NCBI GenBank assembly: GCA_017432825.1
Contig: JAFRIJ010000008.1
Location: 1 to 48,389, forward strand
DNA: 48,389 nt
DNA from: Bacilli bacterium
GTDB lineage: Bacteria; Bacillota_I; Bacilli_A; RF39; UBA660
Direction: 5' to 3'
Shown here: in pieces, positions 1 to 9,570 of the stretch
Numbering within the stretch: the stretch's first letter is position 1
How the letters are laid out: each line of letters opens with the position of its first letter
Position numbers and translations under genes: made by a program
Notes under the pieces: generated by a model
The model's input: only the letters and a program-made list of their open reading frames with translations
Databases searched by the model: none
What the model was told of the DNA's origin: nothing

Positions 1-78
1 GTTCCAGTTCCAGTTCCGGTCCCGGTTCCAGAACCATTACCTCCTGTTCCTGAGCCTGTTCCTGAGCCAGAACCTCCT
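1..78 (-). repeat. Degenerate hexanucleotide repeat encoding a Gly/Thr/Ser stalk
   Basis: Near-repeats of GGAACT/GGAACC/GGCTCA (minus strand) encode alternating Gly-Thr and Gly-Ser. The tract continues past the window edge. Such short-period repeats change length easily by replication slippage. Confidence 0.75.
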
Positions 79-776
79 TTTTCTTCTTCCTCATTTTTAT
101 TTAAATTATACTTATCTTCATCGTATTCATTTGTACTACCAATTATTTTTTTTAAATCTATATCTTCTCTTCCAAAGTTTAATTTTTCATTAGCAATATC
201 AAATGTATATGCTGAAGTTTTTAATACTGTTGGTTTTATTGTTTTAAGACTAACTTTATCATTTAGTAAAGTTGCGTTTCCTGATTTATCTAGATTTACT
301 ATTAAGTAATTGGTTGTTACTAATGATGAATTTGTTGATTCAATTGTTCTATCTATTATTAAATATTTTCTATCTGCTAATTTATAGAATTTAGAGTTAA
401 CTGAACTTTTGATTTTATTTTCATCTTTAATTACTTTTACTTTACCATCATTTTTAACTTCATAAAATTTTCCATATAAAGTTATATCTCCATTATTTGT
501 ATTATAAACAACTGAATGATTACCTAGATTATAATTTTCGTTATCATATTTTAGATAATAATTTCCTGCCCATTTCATTTTTATTGTTGATTCTTTAGTT
601 GTTGTAATCATTTTTTTGTCATCATCAAATAATATTGAACCTATATTTACTTCATATGCTGTTTTTGCTACATCAATTGATCTTTTTAAGAATAGAGAAA
701 ATATAATAATAAATACGATAAATAATCCTACTATTATTAATATTGTTCTCTTTGTTTTACTATTATATTTTCTCAT
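1..776 (-). CDS. N-terminal part of a second giant membrane-anchored surface protein (runs off window)
   Basis: An open frame starts at ATG 776 behind a strong AGGAGG site and has no stop before the window edge; 258 codons are visible. Residues 11-30 form one hydrophobic segment after a basic start (MRKYNSKTKR), so the protein is probably held in the membrane with the rest outside. Residues 40-215 form a beta-rich domain that aligns by eye with residues 40-235 of the 1969-aa protein encoded just upstream; for example DRKYLIIDRTI here matches SDNKYIIAGNNL there. Residues 233-258 are a Gly/Ser/Thr stalk made of GSGT and GTGT units. The preceding gene's stop is only 14 bases away, so the two are co-transcribed. 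By analogy the missing part probably carries repeated beta-sandwich modules, but that is inference. No known function is recognised. Confidence 0.8.
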   Translation of the reverse strand, partial: MRKYNSKTKRTILIIVGLFIVFIIIFSLFLKRSIDVAKTAYEVNIGSILFDDDKKMITTTKESTIKMKWAGNYYLKYDNENYNLGNHSVVYNTNNGDITLYGKFYEVKNDGKVKVIKDENKIKSSVNSKFYKLADRKYLIIDRTIESTNSSLVTTNYLIVNLDKSGNATLLNDKVSLKTIKPTVLKTSAYTFDIANEKLNFGREDIDLKKIIGSTNEYDEDKYNLNKNEEEEKGGSGSGTGSGTGGNGSGTGTGTGTG

Positions 777-790
777 TTAAATTCCTCCTA

Positions 791-3700
791 TTATAAATTC
801 AAAATTGTTGTAAATTTATCGTTTCCAGTATTTTGGTCTGTTAGTGGCCAATAACATTTTTCTATTTCTCTATTGTATACTACAATATCTGGATTTACTC
901 TACATTGTTTGTTTTCTCCAATTGTTAGGTATTCTCTTTGTTCTCCTGCTCTAGGATTTTTTTGTTTGTCATATATATCATCTTTATACATCATATACCA
1001 ATATTCAGTCATTATAAAGTATGTATTTCCTGCTTTTAGTGTAAATGATTCATCTGATGATTCTGATAAATCTATTGATAATTTAGGTGTTTTATCACTT
1101 GATATTGTAAATATATTTGTAATATCTCCTGCTATTTCAAATGATCCTGTAGCATTACTGCTACCACTTTTTAATGATATAGTATATTTTACTTTTTTGA
1201 TATTATTTGTCATGTTATATGCACCGTTATATGTTAATGTAAGTCTTTTATTATTATTTTGGGTAGCTGTTATTGTACCTAAAGTAATACCTACATCTAT
1301 TGGTGTATAGATAAAGTCAGTAAATGGAGTTGTTGCTACTTTTTCACTCTCACTATATCCTACATTATTTCTATATGTTTCATAGCTTAATTCAACATAA
1401 TATAATGCATTAGCGTCCAAGCCAGTAAATGTAATTGTTTTATTTTCTGTTGATGCACTAACGTTTGATCTAGTGTTTACAACTTCATTTTTGGAGTTCT
1501 TTAATTTTATTGTATAAGTTCCATATTTAATTGCATAACTATTATCTATAATTACTGGTTTAAACTCAATATAATATTCTACTGAATTTTGATTTGCACT
1601 TGAATCACATACAGGTGCTCTTGGGCTTCCATCATCGTATAATGTATTACCTTCCTCATCTTTTACTGTTATACATCTTGTTCCAGATTCTAAGTCTTTT
1701 ATGCTAACTGATGGAGATTTTAATTCATTTACCTCAGTAGTATATTTTACTCTTGTTATAGGATCAGAAGATGCATTCTGGGTAGATAGATTATCTATCT
1801 GGCTAATTATTATTTTATCTTCTTCTTTATATGTTCCATTTGTATAAGGAACAGCATAAATAATAAGCTTGTATGCTCCTTCTCCAAATATAAAATTATT
1901 ATTTGAGAAATAATATTTTATTGTTTGAGCATGTATATCTTCCAATTTCTCCTTTGGTATTTGAATATAACAATTTTTTACATAGCTTTCGTTTTCTATT
2001 CCTTCTACGTTTTTATTACAACTAGTTCCGGCTGTCCCATCAAATTTTATTGGGTTATCCTCTTGGTCGTATAATTCAAATCTTATTTTTAAGTTTTCTT
2101 GGCTTTCTTTTATTGGATTACCATTTTTATTTGCGAATCTTAATGTCCACGATAATTCTTTCTTAGATGCTTCACCATCGTATGCAATTGGTTTTACTTT
2201 AAAATCATATGATGATATTATTTCAGAAGGCCCTAGTGTTTTACTTTCGTATGTTTTTACTATATATCCATTTTTTGAATCCATGTCGTATAGTTTTGTT
2301 AATACGCCATCAACATATGCAGATACTGTTACATAGTATGTAGTATTTGGTTTTAAATTCTTTAATTCTACTTGTTCTGATTCTGCTGTATTGTTTGTTA
2401 TTGTAATATTGCTTGTTAGTGTTGATAAGTGATTTTCATTTGTTAATTCTTTATCACTATATACATCTATATAGAAAACATTATGTTCTTGTCCTGATTT
2501 AATAAATTGTCCATATACACCTGTTGAATTTACTTTGATTTTTAGGCTATTTATTGTATTATTACTAACTATTGATACTTTTGGAGTTATACTATTAAAT
2601 CTGTAGCTATAGTCATTTGCTTTTAATGTTGCTGTTTTTACTACGTTACTGTTATATAGCATATAATCTTTGTTATCATTTCTTAATACTACACCTGAAT
2701 TATTGTATGTTACTTGAAATGTTAATCCCATTGACTGATCTATATCATATATATCAGCGCCACCTAATTTATCGTAGTTATTTGTTCCTTTTAGGTAATT
2801 ATATAATGATAATTTGTCGCTATCTTTTTCAAACTCGTTTTTTAATTTATATATTCCGTTTAATTTTTCTTCTTCTTTAGAAATAGCGTTTGTACCAGGA
2901 GCATTATATATATTTAGGTACTTAGATCCATTATATAAAACCATGCCATTTGGAAATCTTTGATTAAATCCTACTAATCCACTATTAAAGTAACTTTCTA
3001 CTGATATTGTTAAATCATGCTTCATATATTCATGTATTTTAGCATAATCTAATGAAATATATTTAACTTCTTTTTTGATTGGATTACCTTCATCATCTAA
3101 TTCTCCTGTTTCAATATTTTCTGTAACTAGATTAGATGCTAAAAATAGTTTGCTATAATCTTCTAAACTTCCACTATTTTCTTTGATTGTTAATTTATAT
3201 ACTGCTGCTCTATTTGTAATATCATTATCTAGTATTTTTATCTTTAATGTATTATCATTATCATTAACTATTTGATATGCATTTTGATTATCATATTCAT
3301 ATTCTTTTTCAAAATTATACTTTGAAATTTCTTTATATGATTCTCTATTATCCACACTTTTTTCTCTAAAGAAAATACTATATTCTTTTCTTTCAGATAT
3401 AGGCAATGTAACATCATGAAATTCTCCATCGATAGTTATGTCTTCTTCTGTATGATTTTTTTCCTGTTCTTTGTATGCGTAATATATTTTTTTATCATAT
3501 AATGATTTGTCAATATCAGTTATTTTTAATCTATATGTTATACTATCAGCTGTACTTGTAGATATGTATTGGCTGTATATTGCGCTTTGTTTTTTAATAG
3601 TTATTTTTTCACTTAATTTGTCATTTCTATATACTGGATTATCTCCTTTTTCTGTTGTAAATTTTAATTCGTAGCTAATTGTGTAATTATATCCTCTAGT

Positions 3701-6700
3701 AAAATAGTTTTCTCCATCATCTAATTCCGTAGGGTCTAAATATACTGTTTGAGATTTTGGCTGATACTTATTTCCCATATCTATACTAATTCTTTTATTT
3801 TCCTTGTTTGTTGTATTATTATATATGATATAGTCAACTATTACCTTTTCATATTTAAATGCAGAATCAACATAGGTATCTGTTAAATTATTTTCTATTA
3901 TTATACCAACTATTGTGTCATCATTTAATAATTCTAAATCATTGTCTTTTCCTTTTAATTCATTATATTCTTCTTCTGTTAATGATTTCTTTTTTATTGG
4001 AGTTACTGTTATATATTTAGAAGTTGTATTTGTATTTATTCTTACATCTAGGTAATATGATGGGGTTAATTTAAATGTGTAAATATTATCTTCAACAAAT
4101 ATTTCGTTTACTCCTGCTGAATCCATTACATCTACTACTTCAACTGTATACGTACTATTTAATGTTCCTGTTTGATTATTTGTTAAAGTAACTAATTTAT
4201 CTACTGTATTTATTAATCCTGTTGCTTCATTTGAAAACAACTTGTTGGTAATTGTAAAATTATTGAAGAAGTCTTGTATGTCATTTCTATTTTCCATTTT
4301 ATATGTTCCAATTAATTTGTTTTCAACATTGTAACTTCCACTATATAGATTAAATGTTATGCTAGATATTTCTTCACTAATTGTAGAATCTTTAGGTGCT
4401 TCTAGTTTCGCATCAAATGTTACTACTGGTGCAGTCCTTATATTATCGTTTCCTTCTTCTTTGCCACTTTCGTTATCTTTTATAATTTTAAATTTTAAAT
4501 TTTCACTAACATCTGTCTTAACATAGATTATGTCACCTATTTGTACGTTTTTATGTTCATTATTATCGTCATCAATATAATTACCATATAATTTAACTGT
4601 ATAAGTTGTATTTGATGAAAGTCCTTCTAATGATACATTTGAAGTTAAATTTTCTGGATTAAAAGATATTTCTTTTTCTCTAGCTTCACTTTCATCTTCA
4701 CCTAGTTTGTAGTATCTAACGGTAAAATTATTCTGTTTGTTGTTACATCTTCTACCTGGTATTGGTATTGAACAATTCCCATCAGTTAATTTTAATGTTC
4801 CTACAACTTTATTAATTGAAGTAGATGTTGTTGTCCATGTAATACTTGGTTTACTTTTAATTAAAAAGTTAGAGCTATAGTCTGAAGATGCTTCTCTTAT
4901 CATTACATTATCATTATACAATGCTACTACTTTGCATCTATAATCAACACCAGTTCTTAGTTCTTCTATTTCATTTAAATTTAATATTAAATCATCTCTA
5001 TCATTTTTATTTATCGTATACACTGGTTCTGGTTCAGGATTATCTATTGTTATATCTTCTGCTTTATAAATATTATATTTAAACGAAATTATTCCTTTAT
5101 CAGGATCTTCAATATTATTTACCCTAATTGTAAATTTTATTTCTTCCGCATTTGGTGTAACCTGTATATCGGAAAGTATTGGTGTTTGTTTTAATGTAGT
5201 ATCAATTCTATTTATTGTATATACATCAGTATATTCTACATTTCTTATCCATATTGATTCAACTTTAGCTGAATAGTTACTGTTTGACAATAGATTATTA
5301 AATTCACGTGTTTTAGAAATATCGTCTGCCGATATTATTACATCTTCATTTCCTTCTTTTATTCCACCACTATTGTATAAAACTAATTTGGCTTTAGTTA
5401 CTTCTGAATTTTCATTAAATTTTATTGAATATGCTAAACTACTTGATGTTGCATATTCTTTTTCTAATACAATTCCTAAATCATTTGTTTTAAATGTCTT
5501 TTGAAAGTATTGTTTTTCGCTTCCAACGTTTGTTTCTGTTATTGTTAATGTATACTCGCTATCTGGAAGAAGTGATTCTTTAGATACTGTAAATGTACCA
5601 TTTCTTGCATCTATTTCTTTTTCTAGTTCTCTTTTATTATTATTTACATTTGTCAATGTTGCAACTAATTTTCCTTTAATTGCTGATGCATTATTAAGTT
5701 GAAATGATAAATCAATATCTGTTGATGTAACATTTGCTTCAATTAATTCAATTTGTGCTGCGCTATCGGCTTTTCCATTTCCGCCATTTCCACCATTAGA
5801 ATTGTTGTCTTCTCCTTGTCCTCCGCCGTTTTGATTGTTATCATTACCTGAATTGTTATTTGAATCTGAATTGTTATTAGGATTAATTATTTCATTTCCA
5901 TCGTTTCCACCATCGCCATCTCCGCCCGATCCAGAAGAATCATTATCTTTTTTTTCTGGTGTTTCTATGTCAATATTTTCATCACCATTTATCGTTAACT
6001 GTGACATTAACATTTTTGCTTCGCCGTTATGGAATATTTTTCCAGTTCCTAAATCAATTACTGTGTCATTTCCTACAGATATTGTTGTATCTTGTGCTGT
6101 TACTTGATAGCTTGATTCTTTGTTATCTATTTTTACTATTCCATTCTCAATAAATAATACTTCAAAATAATCCCCTGTTATTTTTTCTGTCTTGTTTGGT
6201 ATTTTAAGTGATAAGTTATTGCCAGCAATTATATACTTATTATCACTAATTCTTCCAATAAATGATTCTATATTTACTGTTCCTTTATTACTATTTACTA
6301 CGTAATTCTTATTCTTATACGTAATTATGTCATCATTATCTACATTATAATAATTTAAAGCAGATGAATTTATCTCTCCTAAATTTAGTAGAGCTCCTCT
6401 TGTTAAAAAGCTTATTGATCCATTTTGATAGTGTACAAAATTTTCTGATGATACAGTTACGGATTTTGAATCACTATCTTTAAATGTTATATCTTTATCA
6501 ACATTTTCTTTATATTTTGTATTAGGTGAAAAATAATATTTACTATTTTTCTTAGTAGTTGTTGAAATTATGTATCCTTCACTCTCAAATACTTTAGAAT
6601 TATCTTGATACATTACTATAGCACCTGCTATTAATAATCCCAATGTTAAAACACTTATAATTATAATAAATGCAAATTTATTTTTAATAAAATTGAACAT
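791..6700 (-). CDS. Giant (1969 aa) N-terminally anchored surface protein with fibronectin-III-like array
   Basis: A short basic N-terminus is followed by one membrane segment (residues 9-30). A beta-rich domain (about 40-240) is shared with the next gene downstream. An Asp/Asn/Gly-rich stalk (249-312) follows, and then about 1650 residues of repeated modules. These repeatedly show the Leu-x-x-x-Thr/Ser-x-Tyr-x-Val pattern of the last strands of fibronectin type III domains, near residues 375, 468, 580, 692, 1445, 1758 and 1885 (for example LSSNTTYTVKLYG, LKPNTTYYVTVSA). The C-terminus has no LPXTG sorting signal and no second membrane span, so the N-terminal segment looks like the only anchor. 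The gene has its own consensus promoter and is separated by a terminator from murG-murB-divIB. Adhesion, wall spanning or a scaffold role are all possible; no specific function is recognised. Confidence 0.85.
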   Translation of the reverse strand: MFNFIKNKFAFIIIISVLTLGLLIAGAIVMYQDNSKVFESEGYIISTTTKKNSKYYFSPNTKYKENVDKDITFKDSDSKSVTVSSENFVHYQNGSISFLTRGALLNLGEINSSALNYYNVDNDDIITYKNKNYVVNSNKGTVNIESFIGRISDNKYIIAGNNLSLKIPNKTEKITGDYFEVLFIENGIVKIDNKESSYQVTAQDTTISVGNDTVIDLGTGKIFHNGEAKMLMSQLTINGDENIDIETPEKKDNDSSGSGGDGDGGNDGNEIINPNNNSDSNNNSGNDNNQNGGGQGEDNNSNGGNGGNGKADSAAQIELIEANVTSTDIDLSFQLNNASAIKGKLVATLTNVNNNKRELEKEIDARNGTFTVSKESLLPDSEYTLTITETNVGSEKQYFQKTFKTNDLGIVLEKEYATSSSLAYSIKFNENSEVTKAKLVLYNSGGIKEGNEDVIISADDISKTREFNNLLSNSNYSAKVESIWIRNVEYTDVYTINRIDTTLKQTPILSDIQVTPNAEEIKFTIRVNNIEDPDKGIISFKYNIYKAEDITIDNPEPEPVYTINKNDRDDLILNLNEIEELRTGVDYRCKVVALYNDNVMIREASSDYSSNFLIKSKPSITWTTTSTSINKVVGTLKLTDGNCSIPIPGRRCNNKQNNFTVRYYKLGEDESEAREKEISFNPENLTSNVSLEGLSSNTTYTVKLYGNYIDDDNNEHKNVQIGDIIYVKTDVSENLKFKIIKDNESGKEEGNDNIRTAPVVTFDAKLEAPKDSTISEEISSITFNLYSGSYNVENKLIGTYKMENRNDIQDFFNNFTITNKLFSNEATGLINTVDKLVTLTNNQTGTLNSTYTVEVVDVMDSAGVNEIFVEDNIYTFKLTPSYYLDVRINTNTTSKYITVTPIKKKSLTEEEYNELKGKDNDLELLNDDTIVGIIIENNLTDTYVDSAFKYEKVIVDYIIYNNTTNKENKRISIDMGNKYQPKSQTVYLDPTELDDGENYFTRGYNYTISYELKFTTEKGDNPVYRNDKLSEKITIKKQSAIYSQYISTSTADSITYRLKITDIDKSLYDKKIYYAYKEQEKNHTEEDITIDGEFHDVTLPISERKEYSIFFREKSVDNRESYKEISKYNFEKEYEYDNQNAYQIVNDNDNTLKIKILDNDITNRAAVYKLTIKENSGSLEDYSKLFLASNLVTENIETGELDDEGNPIKKEVKYISLDYAKIHEYMKHDLTISVESYFNSGLVGFNQRFPNGMVLYNGSKYLNIYNAPGTNAISKEEEKLNGIYKLKNEFEKDSDKLSLYNYLKGTNNYDKLGGADIYDIDQSMGLTFQVTYNNSGVVLRNDNKDYMLYNSNVVKTATLKANDYSYRFNSITPKVSIVSNNTINSLKIKVNSTGVYGQFIKSGQEHNVFYIDVYSDKELTNENHLSTLTSNITITNNTAESEQVELKNLKPNTTYYVTVSAYVDGVLTKLYDMDSKNGYIVKTYESKTLGPSEIISSYDFKVKPIAYDGEASKKELSWTLRFANKNGNPIKESQENLKIRFELYDQEDNPIKFDGTAGTSCNKNVEGIENESYVKNCYIQIPKEKLEDIHAQTIKYYFSNNNFIFGEGAYKLIIYAVPYTNGTYKEEDKIIISQIDNLSTQNASSDPITRVKYTTEVNELKSPSVSIKDLESGTRCITVKDEEGNTLYDDGSPRAPVCDSSANQNSVEYYIEFKPVIIDNSYAIKYGTYTIKLKNSKNEVVNTRSNVSASTENKTITFTGLDANALYYVELSYETYRNNVGYSESEKVATTPFTDFIYTPIDVGITLGTITATQNNNKRLTLTYNGAYNMTNNIKKVKYTISLKSGSSNATGSFEIAGDITNIFTISSDKTPKLSIDLSESSDESFTLKAGNTYFIMTEYWYMMYKDDIYDKQKNPRAGEQREYLTIGENKQCRVNPDIVVYNREIEKCYWPLTDQNTGNDKFTTILNL

Positions 6701-6729
6701 ATATCCACCTACTATTCTATTATGTTTTA

Positions 6730-6758
6730 ATTATATCATTCCTATAATTTATTGTCAA
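6730..6758 (-). promoter_or_regulatory. Consensus SigA promoter of the giant surface protein operon
   Basis: On the minus strand, TTGACA (6753-6758) is followed after exactly 17 bases by TATAAT (6730-6735), which also has an upstream TG (TGATATAAT). Both hexamers match consensus perfectly. Transcription would begin near 6723, leaving a leader of about 20 bases that contains the GGTGGAT ribosome site. Confidence 0.85.
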
Positions 6759-6778
6759 TTTATAGTATCCTTTTTTAT

Positions 6779-6809
6779 AAAAAAAATACTCATTATCTAT
6801 TTGAGTATT
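6779..6809 (-). terminator. Terminator after divIB
   Basis: The arms AATACTCA (6785-6792) and TGAGTATT (6802-6809) form a hairpin followed on the minus strand by a run of U. It abuts the divIB stop codon. Confidence 0.85.
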
Positions 6810-7502
6810 TTATGATTTATTATCCTTTAGTTCTATATAGTTTCCAGAATCTAGATAAATAATTCCTGTTTTAGTACCTATTTTATCTTTTATTTTATTA
6901 TATTTATTTATTTTTTCTATTTTTGTTAATGTAATGTAGACCATATTTGAATCATTCATATATAGTAAGAATCTTTTTTTATCTACGTTAGTTGGATTAT
7001 ATTCTATTTGTGAAATTTGTCTTAATATATTATTTTCTATTTTACTAAATTTATTAATAAATTCATTATATACATTTTTATCTACTGTATTTGTTAATAT
7101 TGGTGAGTCTACTATATTGTATTTATTATCTACTATTTCTCCACTTGATAATACTATTTTATTATCTTTCTCTATTATTGCTATTGGTTTATATTCGGTT
7201 ATTTTTATTTCAATAATATTGCCTATTTTTTTTGATACTTTTACTTTTTCGATGTATTTATTTTTCTTTAGTCTTTTTTCTATTTCATAATTTGACGTCA
7301 AAAGAAATGAAGGATAGTTATTTATATTTGAATCTTCTATAATAATATTATCAGGTATTATGTTATTTCCTTTTAGATATATATTTTTTATTGGCATTGT
7401 TACAAAATAATATATACATATACCTATAGTAGTTAATATTAATAATAGTATCATTATATTTTTTATTTTTAGTTTCCTTCTTTTTTTTCTTTTTTTGGTC
7501 AT
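6810..7502 (-). CDS. divIB: Cell division protein DivIB/FtsQ
   Basis: This 230-aa protein has a very basic cytoplasmic start (residues 1-13), one membrane segment (about 14-34) and then an external POTRA domain (INIYLKGNNIIPD-type start at about residue 38, running to about 110). A C-terminal beta domain follows. That is the usual FtsQ/DivIB layout, at a length slightly short for the family. FtsQ/DivIB bridges the FtsL/DivIC pair in the divisome and controls septal wall synthesis. It is the last gene of murG-murB-divIB, a common Bacilli order, with 8 bases between it and murB. Family assignment rests on layout, POTRA-like sequence and context. Confidence 0.85.
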   Translation of the reverse strand: MTKKRKKRRKLKIKNIMILLLILTTIGICIYYFVTMPIKNIYLKGNNIIPDNIIIEDSNINNYPSFLLTSNYEIEKRLKKNKYIEKVKVSKKIGNIIEIKITEYKPIAIIEKDNKIVLSSGEIVDNKYNIVDSPILTNTVDKNVYNEFINKFSKIENNILRQISQIEYNPTNVDKKRFLLYMNDSNMVYITLTKIEKINKYNKIKDKIGTKTGIIYLDSGNYIELKDNKS

Positions 7503-7510
7503 AGTCTCAC

Positions 7511-8401
7511 CTAATCCACAATTATTTGTTCTAAAACTAATTCTATATTGTATTTTTCCTTTACTTTTTCTTTTATATAATCTATTAATTTTATTATATC
7601 TTCTCCTGTTGCATTGTTGTAATTAATAATAAAATTAGCGTGCTTTTCGCTTACTTTAGCGCCACCTATTTGATATCCTTTTAATCCGCATTTTTCAATT
7701 AATTCCCCAGAATGCATTCCTTCAGGATTACGGAATACTGATCCGGCAGAAGGATAGTCTAATGGTTGCGTTTCCCTTCTCTTTTTACTTCTTGTTTTTA
7801 TTAAATCAATTATTTTTTCTTTTTTGGTTGGTTTTAATTTTAATTTGCAGGATACAATTATATAGTTTTCCTTGTGTTTAAAAATAGAATCTCTATATTT
7901 AAAATCTAATTCATTTGCTTTAAGTGTTTTTAATTCAAAATTATCCGTTATTACTTCAACTGAATCAACAACTTCAGAAATTGAGTTATTATATGCTCCT
8001 GCGTTCATTGCAATAGATGCTCCAACATTTCCCGGTATTCCACCAGCAAATTCTAAACCAGATAACCCCATTATAGCAGTTTCCATGGCTAATTTTATTA
8101 AAGAATATCCTGCCTCTATTGTTAATATATTTCTTTTTCTTTCTAAGTTGTTTAGATTATCTAGTTTTATAATTATTCCATCGTAGTGTTTTTTAGATAA
8201 AATTATATTACTTCCATTCCCTAGTATCATATATTTTAATTCATTATTTTTAATATACTTTAATATTTTTAATAATTCATATTTGTCTTTTGGATAAATT
8301 AAATAATCACATGTTGCATTTATTCTGTATGTATTATGTTTTTTTAAATTAGCATTTTTTATATATTTTATATTGTTTTCTTTAATAAAATTTTCTGTCA
8401 T
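7511..8401 (-). CDS. murB: UDP-N-acetylenolpyruvoylglucosamine reductase MurB
   Basis: MurB reduces UDP-GlcNAc-enolpyruvate to UDP-MurNAc with NADPH and FAD, the second committed step of peptidoglycan synthesis. At 296 aa the length is normal. The FAD-binding domain shows GNGSN (61-65) and the glycine-rich stretch GGIPGNVGAS (120-129). The catalytic Ser lies in SAGSVFRNP (about Ser221), and a conserved Glu sits near the C-terminus (ELVLEQ). It lacks the extra insertion of the E. coli type, as expected for Firmicutes. The start overlaps the end of murG by 20 bases, implying translational coupling. Confidence 0.96.
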   Translation of the reverse strand: MTENFIKENNIKYIKNANLKKHNTYRINATCDYLIYPKDKYELLKILKYIKNNELKYMILGNGSNIILSKKHYDGIIIKLDNLNNLERKRNILTIEAGYSLIKLAMETAIMGLSGLEFAGGIPGNVGASIAMNAGAYNNSISEVVDSVEVITDNFELKTLKANELDFKYRDSIFKHKENYIIVSCKLKLKPTKKEKIIDLIKTRSKKRRETQPLDYPSAGSVFRNPEGMHSGELIEKCGLKGYQIGGAKVSEKHANFIINYNNATGEDIIKLIDYIKEKVKEKYNIELVLEQIIVD

Positions 8402-9476
8402 CTAATATCATTTCCTTTAAGATGTTATAAATTCTAGTTGAAGAGTCTTTTATTCCTAATTTGCTCAAGTTACTTTTAATTTTATCATATTTTTCTTTGT
8501 TTTCTAATATATCATCTATTGTTCTTATTAAATTATTTTTATTAAGATTTTTTTCTTCAATTATTAATGCTGCATCTTTGTTTACTAAATCCATGGCATT
8601 TTTGTATTGATGATTATTTGTAACATAAGGGCTTGGTATAAAAATTGTAGGTATGCCTAGTGCCATTATTTCACTCATCGTTGATGCTCCTGCTCTCGAT
8701 ACTATTAAATCTGTATTTTTCATTAAACCTGGCATATCTTTTATGAAAGGCACTACCTTTACATTTTCAGGAAACATTTTGGTTTTTATTTTATCATAGT
8801 AGTCATTTCCTGTTACAAATACTACTTGATAGTTTTTATTTCTAAATCCATATATATACTCAGACATTTTTTCATTTATCGTTTTGCTTCCTAAGCTTCC
8901 CATTACAATTAATACAAGCTTTTTATCTTCTTCTAATCCAAATTCTTTTTTGCTTATTTTTTTTGTATTTATTGCTTTTTCACCACACGGATTACCTGTT
9001 AATATGGCTTTTTCTTTGGGAAATAAATTTATAGTTGATTCAAAACTTACACCTATTTTATCTACATATTTACTTAAATATCGATTTGATAATCCTACAA
9101 CTGAATTTTGTTCATGAATAAAAGTCTTATGTCCTGTTTTTTTTGCAGCCCAAATAACAGGTGCTGTTACATATCCACCTGTTCCAATAACTAAATCAGG
9201 ATTAAATTCTTTCATTATTTTTTTGCATTTTTTTCGTGCATTTAAAAAATTTGTTAGTGTTTTTATATTATCTAATGATATTTTTCTTTTAAATCCTGTT
9301 ACTTCTATTTCTTTATATGGAATACCTAATTCTGGTATTAAATCTTTTTCCATTCTATTGTGAGTTCCAATATATAAAAACTCACTATTAGGTTCTTCTT
9401 CTTTTATTTTATTTATAATGGCTAAGGCTGGAAATATGTGACCCCCAGTTCCACCTGCAGTAACGATTACTCTCAC
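8382..9476 (-). CDS. murG: Lipid II synthase MurG (UDP-GlcNAc transferase)
   Basis: MurG transfers GlcNAc from UDP-GlcNAc to lipid I on the inner face of the membrane, giving lipid II. This GT28-family protein has 364 aa, a usual length. It shows the N-terminal GGTGGH loop (residues 8-13), the second glycine loop GTGGYVT, and the donor-binding segment SRAGASTMSEIMALG in the C-terminal domain. The start is GTG, placed by an AAGAGGTGAT ribosome site three bases before it. It is first in the murG-murB-divIB operon, behind an extended -10 promoter. Confidence 0.96.
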   Translation of the reverse strand: MRVIVTAGGTGGHIFPALAIINKIKEEEPNSEFLYIGTHNRMEKDLIPELGIPYKEIEVTGFKRKISLDNIKTLTNFLNARKKCKKIMKEFNPDLVIGTGGYVTAPVIWAAKKTGHKTFIHEQNSVVGLSNRYLSKYVDKIGVSFESTINLFPKEKAILTGNPCGEKAINTKKISKKEFGLEEDKKLVLIVMGSLGSKTINEKMSEYIYGFRNKNYQVVFVTGNDYYDKIKTKMFPENVKVVPFIKDMPGLMKNTDLIVSRAGASTMSEIMALGIPTIFIPSPYVTNNHQYKNAMDLVNKDAALIIEEKNLNKNNLIRTIDDILENKEKYDKIKSNLSKLGIKDSSTRIYNILKEMILDDRKFY

Positions 9477-9496
9477 AAAATCACCTCTTGTTATGT

Positions 9497-9505
9497 ATTA
9501 TATCA
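9497..9505 (-). promoter_or_regulatory. Extended -10 promoter of murG
   Basis: The minus strand reads TGATATAAT, a TATAAT with an upstream TG. No good -35 box is visible. It lies about 20 bases before the murG start codon. Confidence 0.6.
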
Positions 9506-9570
9506 TTTTTTGATATTTTTGTAATAAATTTACACTATTATTATATTTTTTTGTTAATAAAATGTTATAA

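Noticed and set aside
791-6700. TGA read as Trp (Mollicutes code)
   Set aside because: Genes end normally at TGA, TAA and TAG, Trp is encoded by TGG in conserved positions, and no conserved protein is cut short under the standard code.
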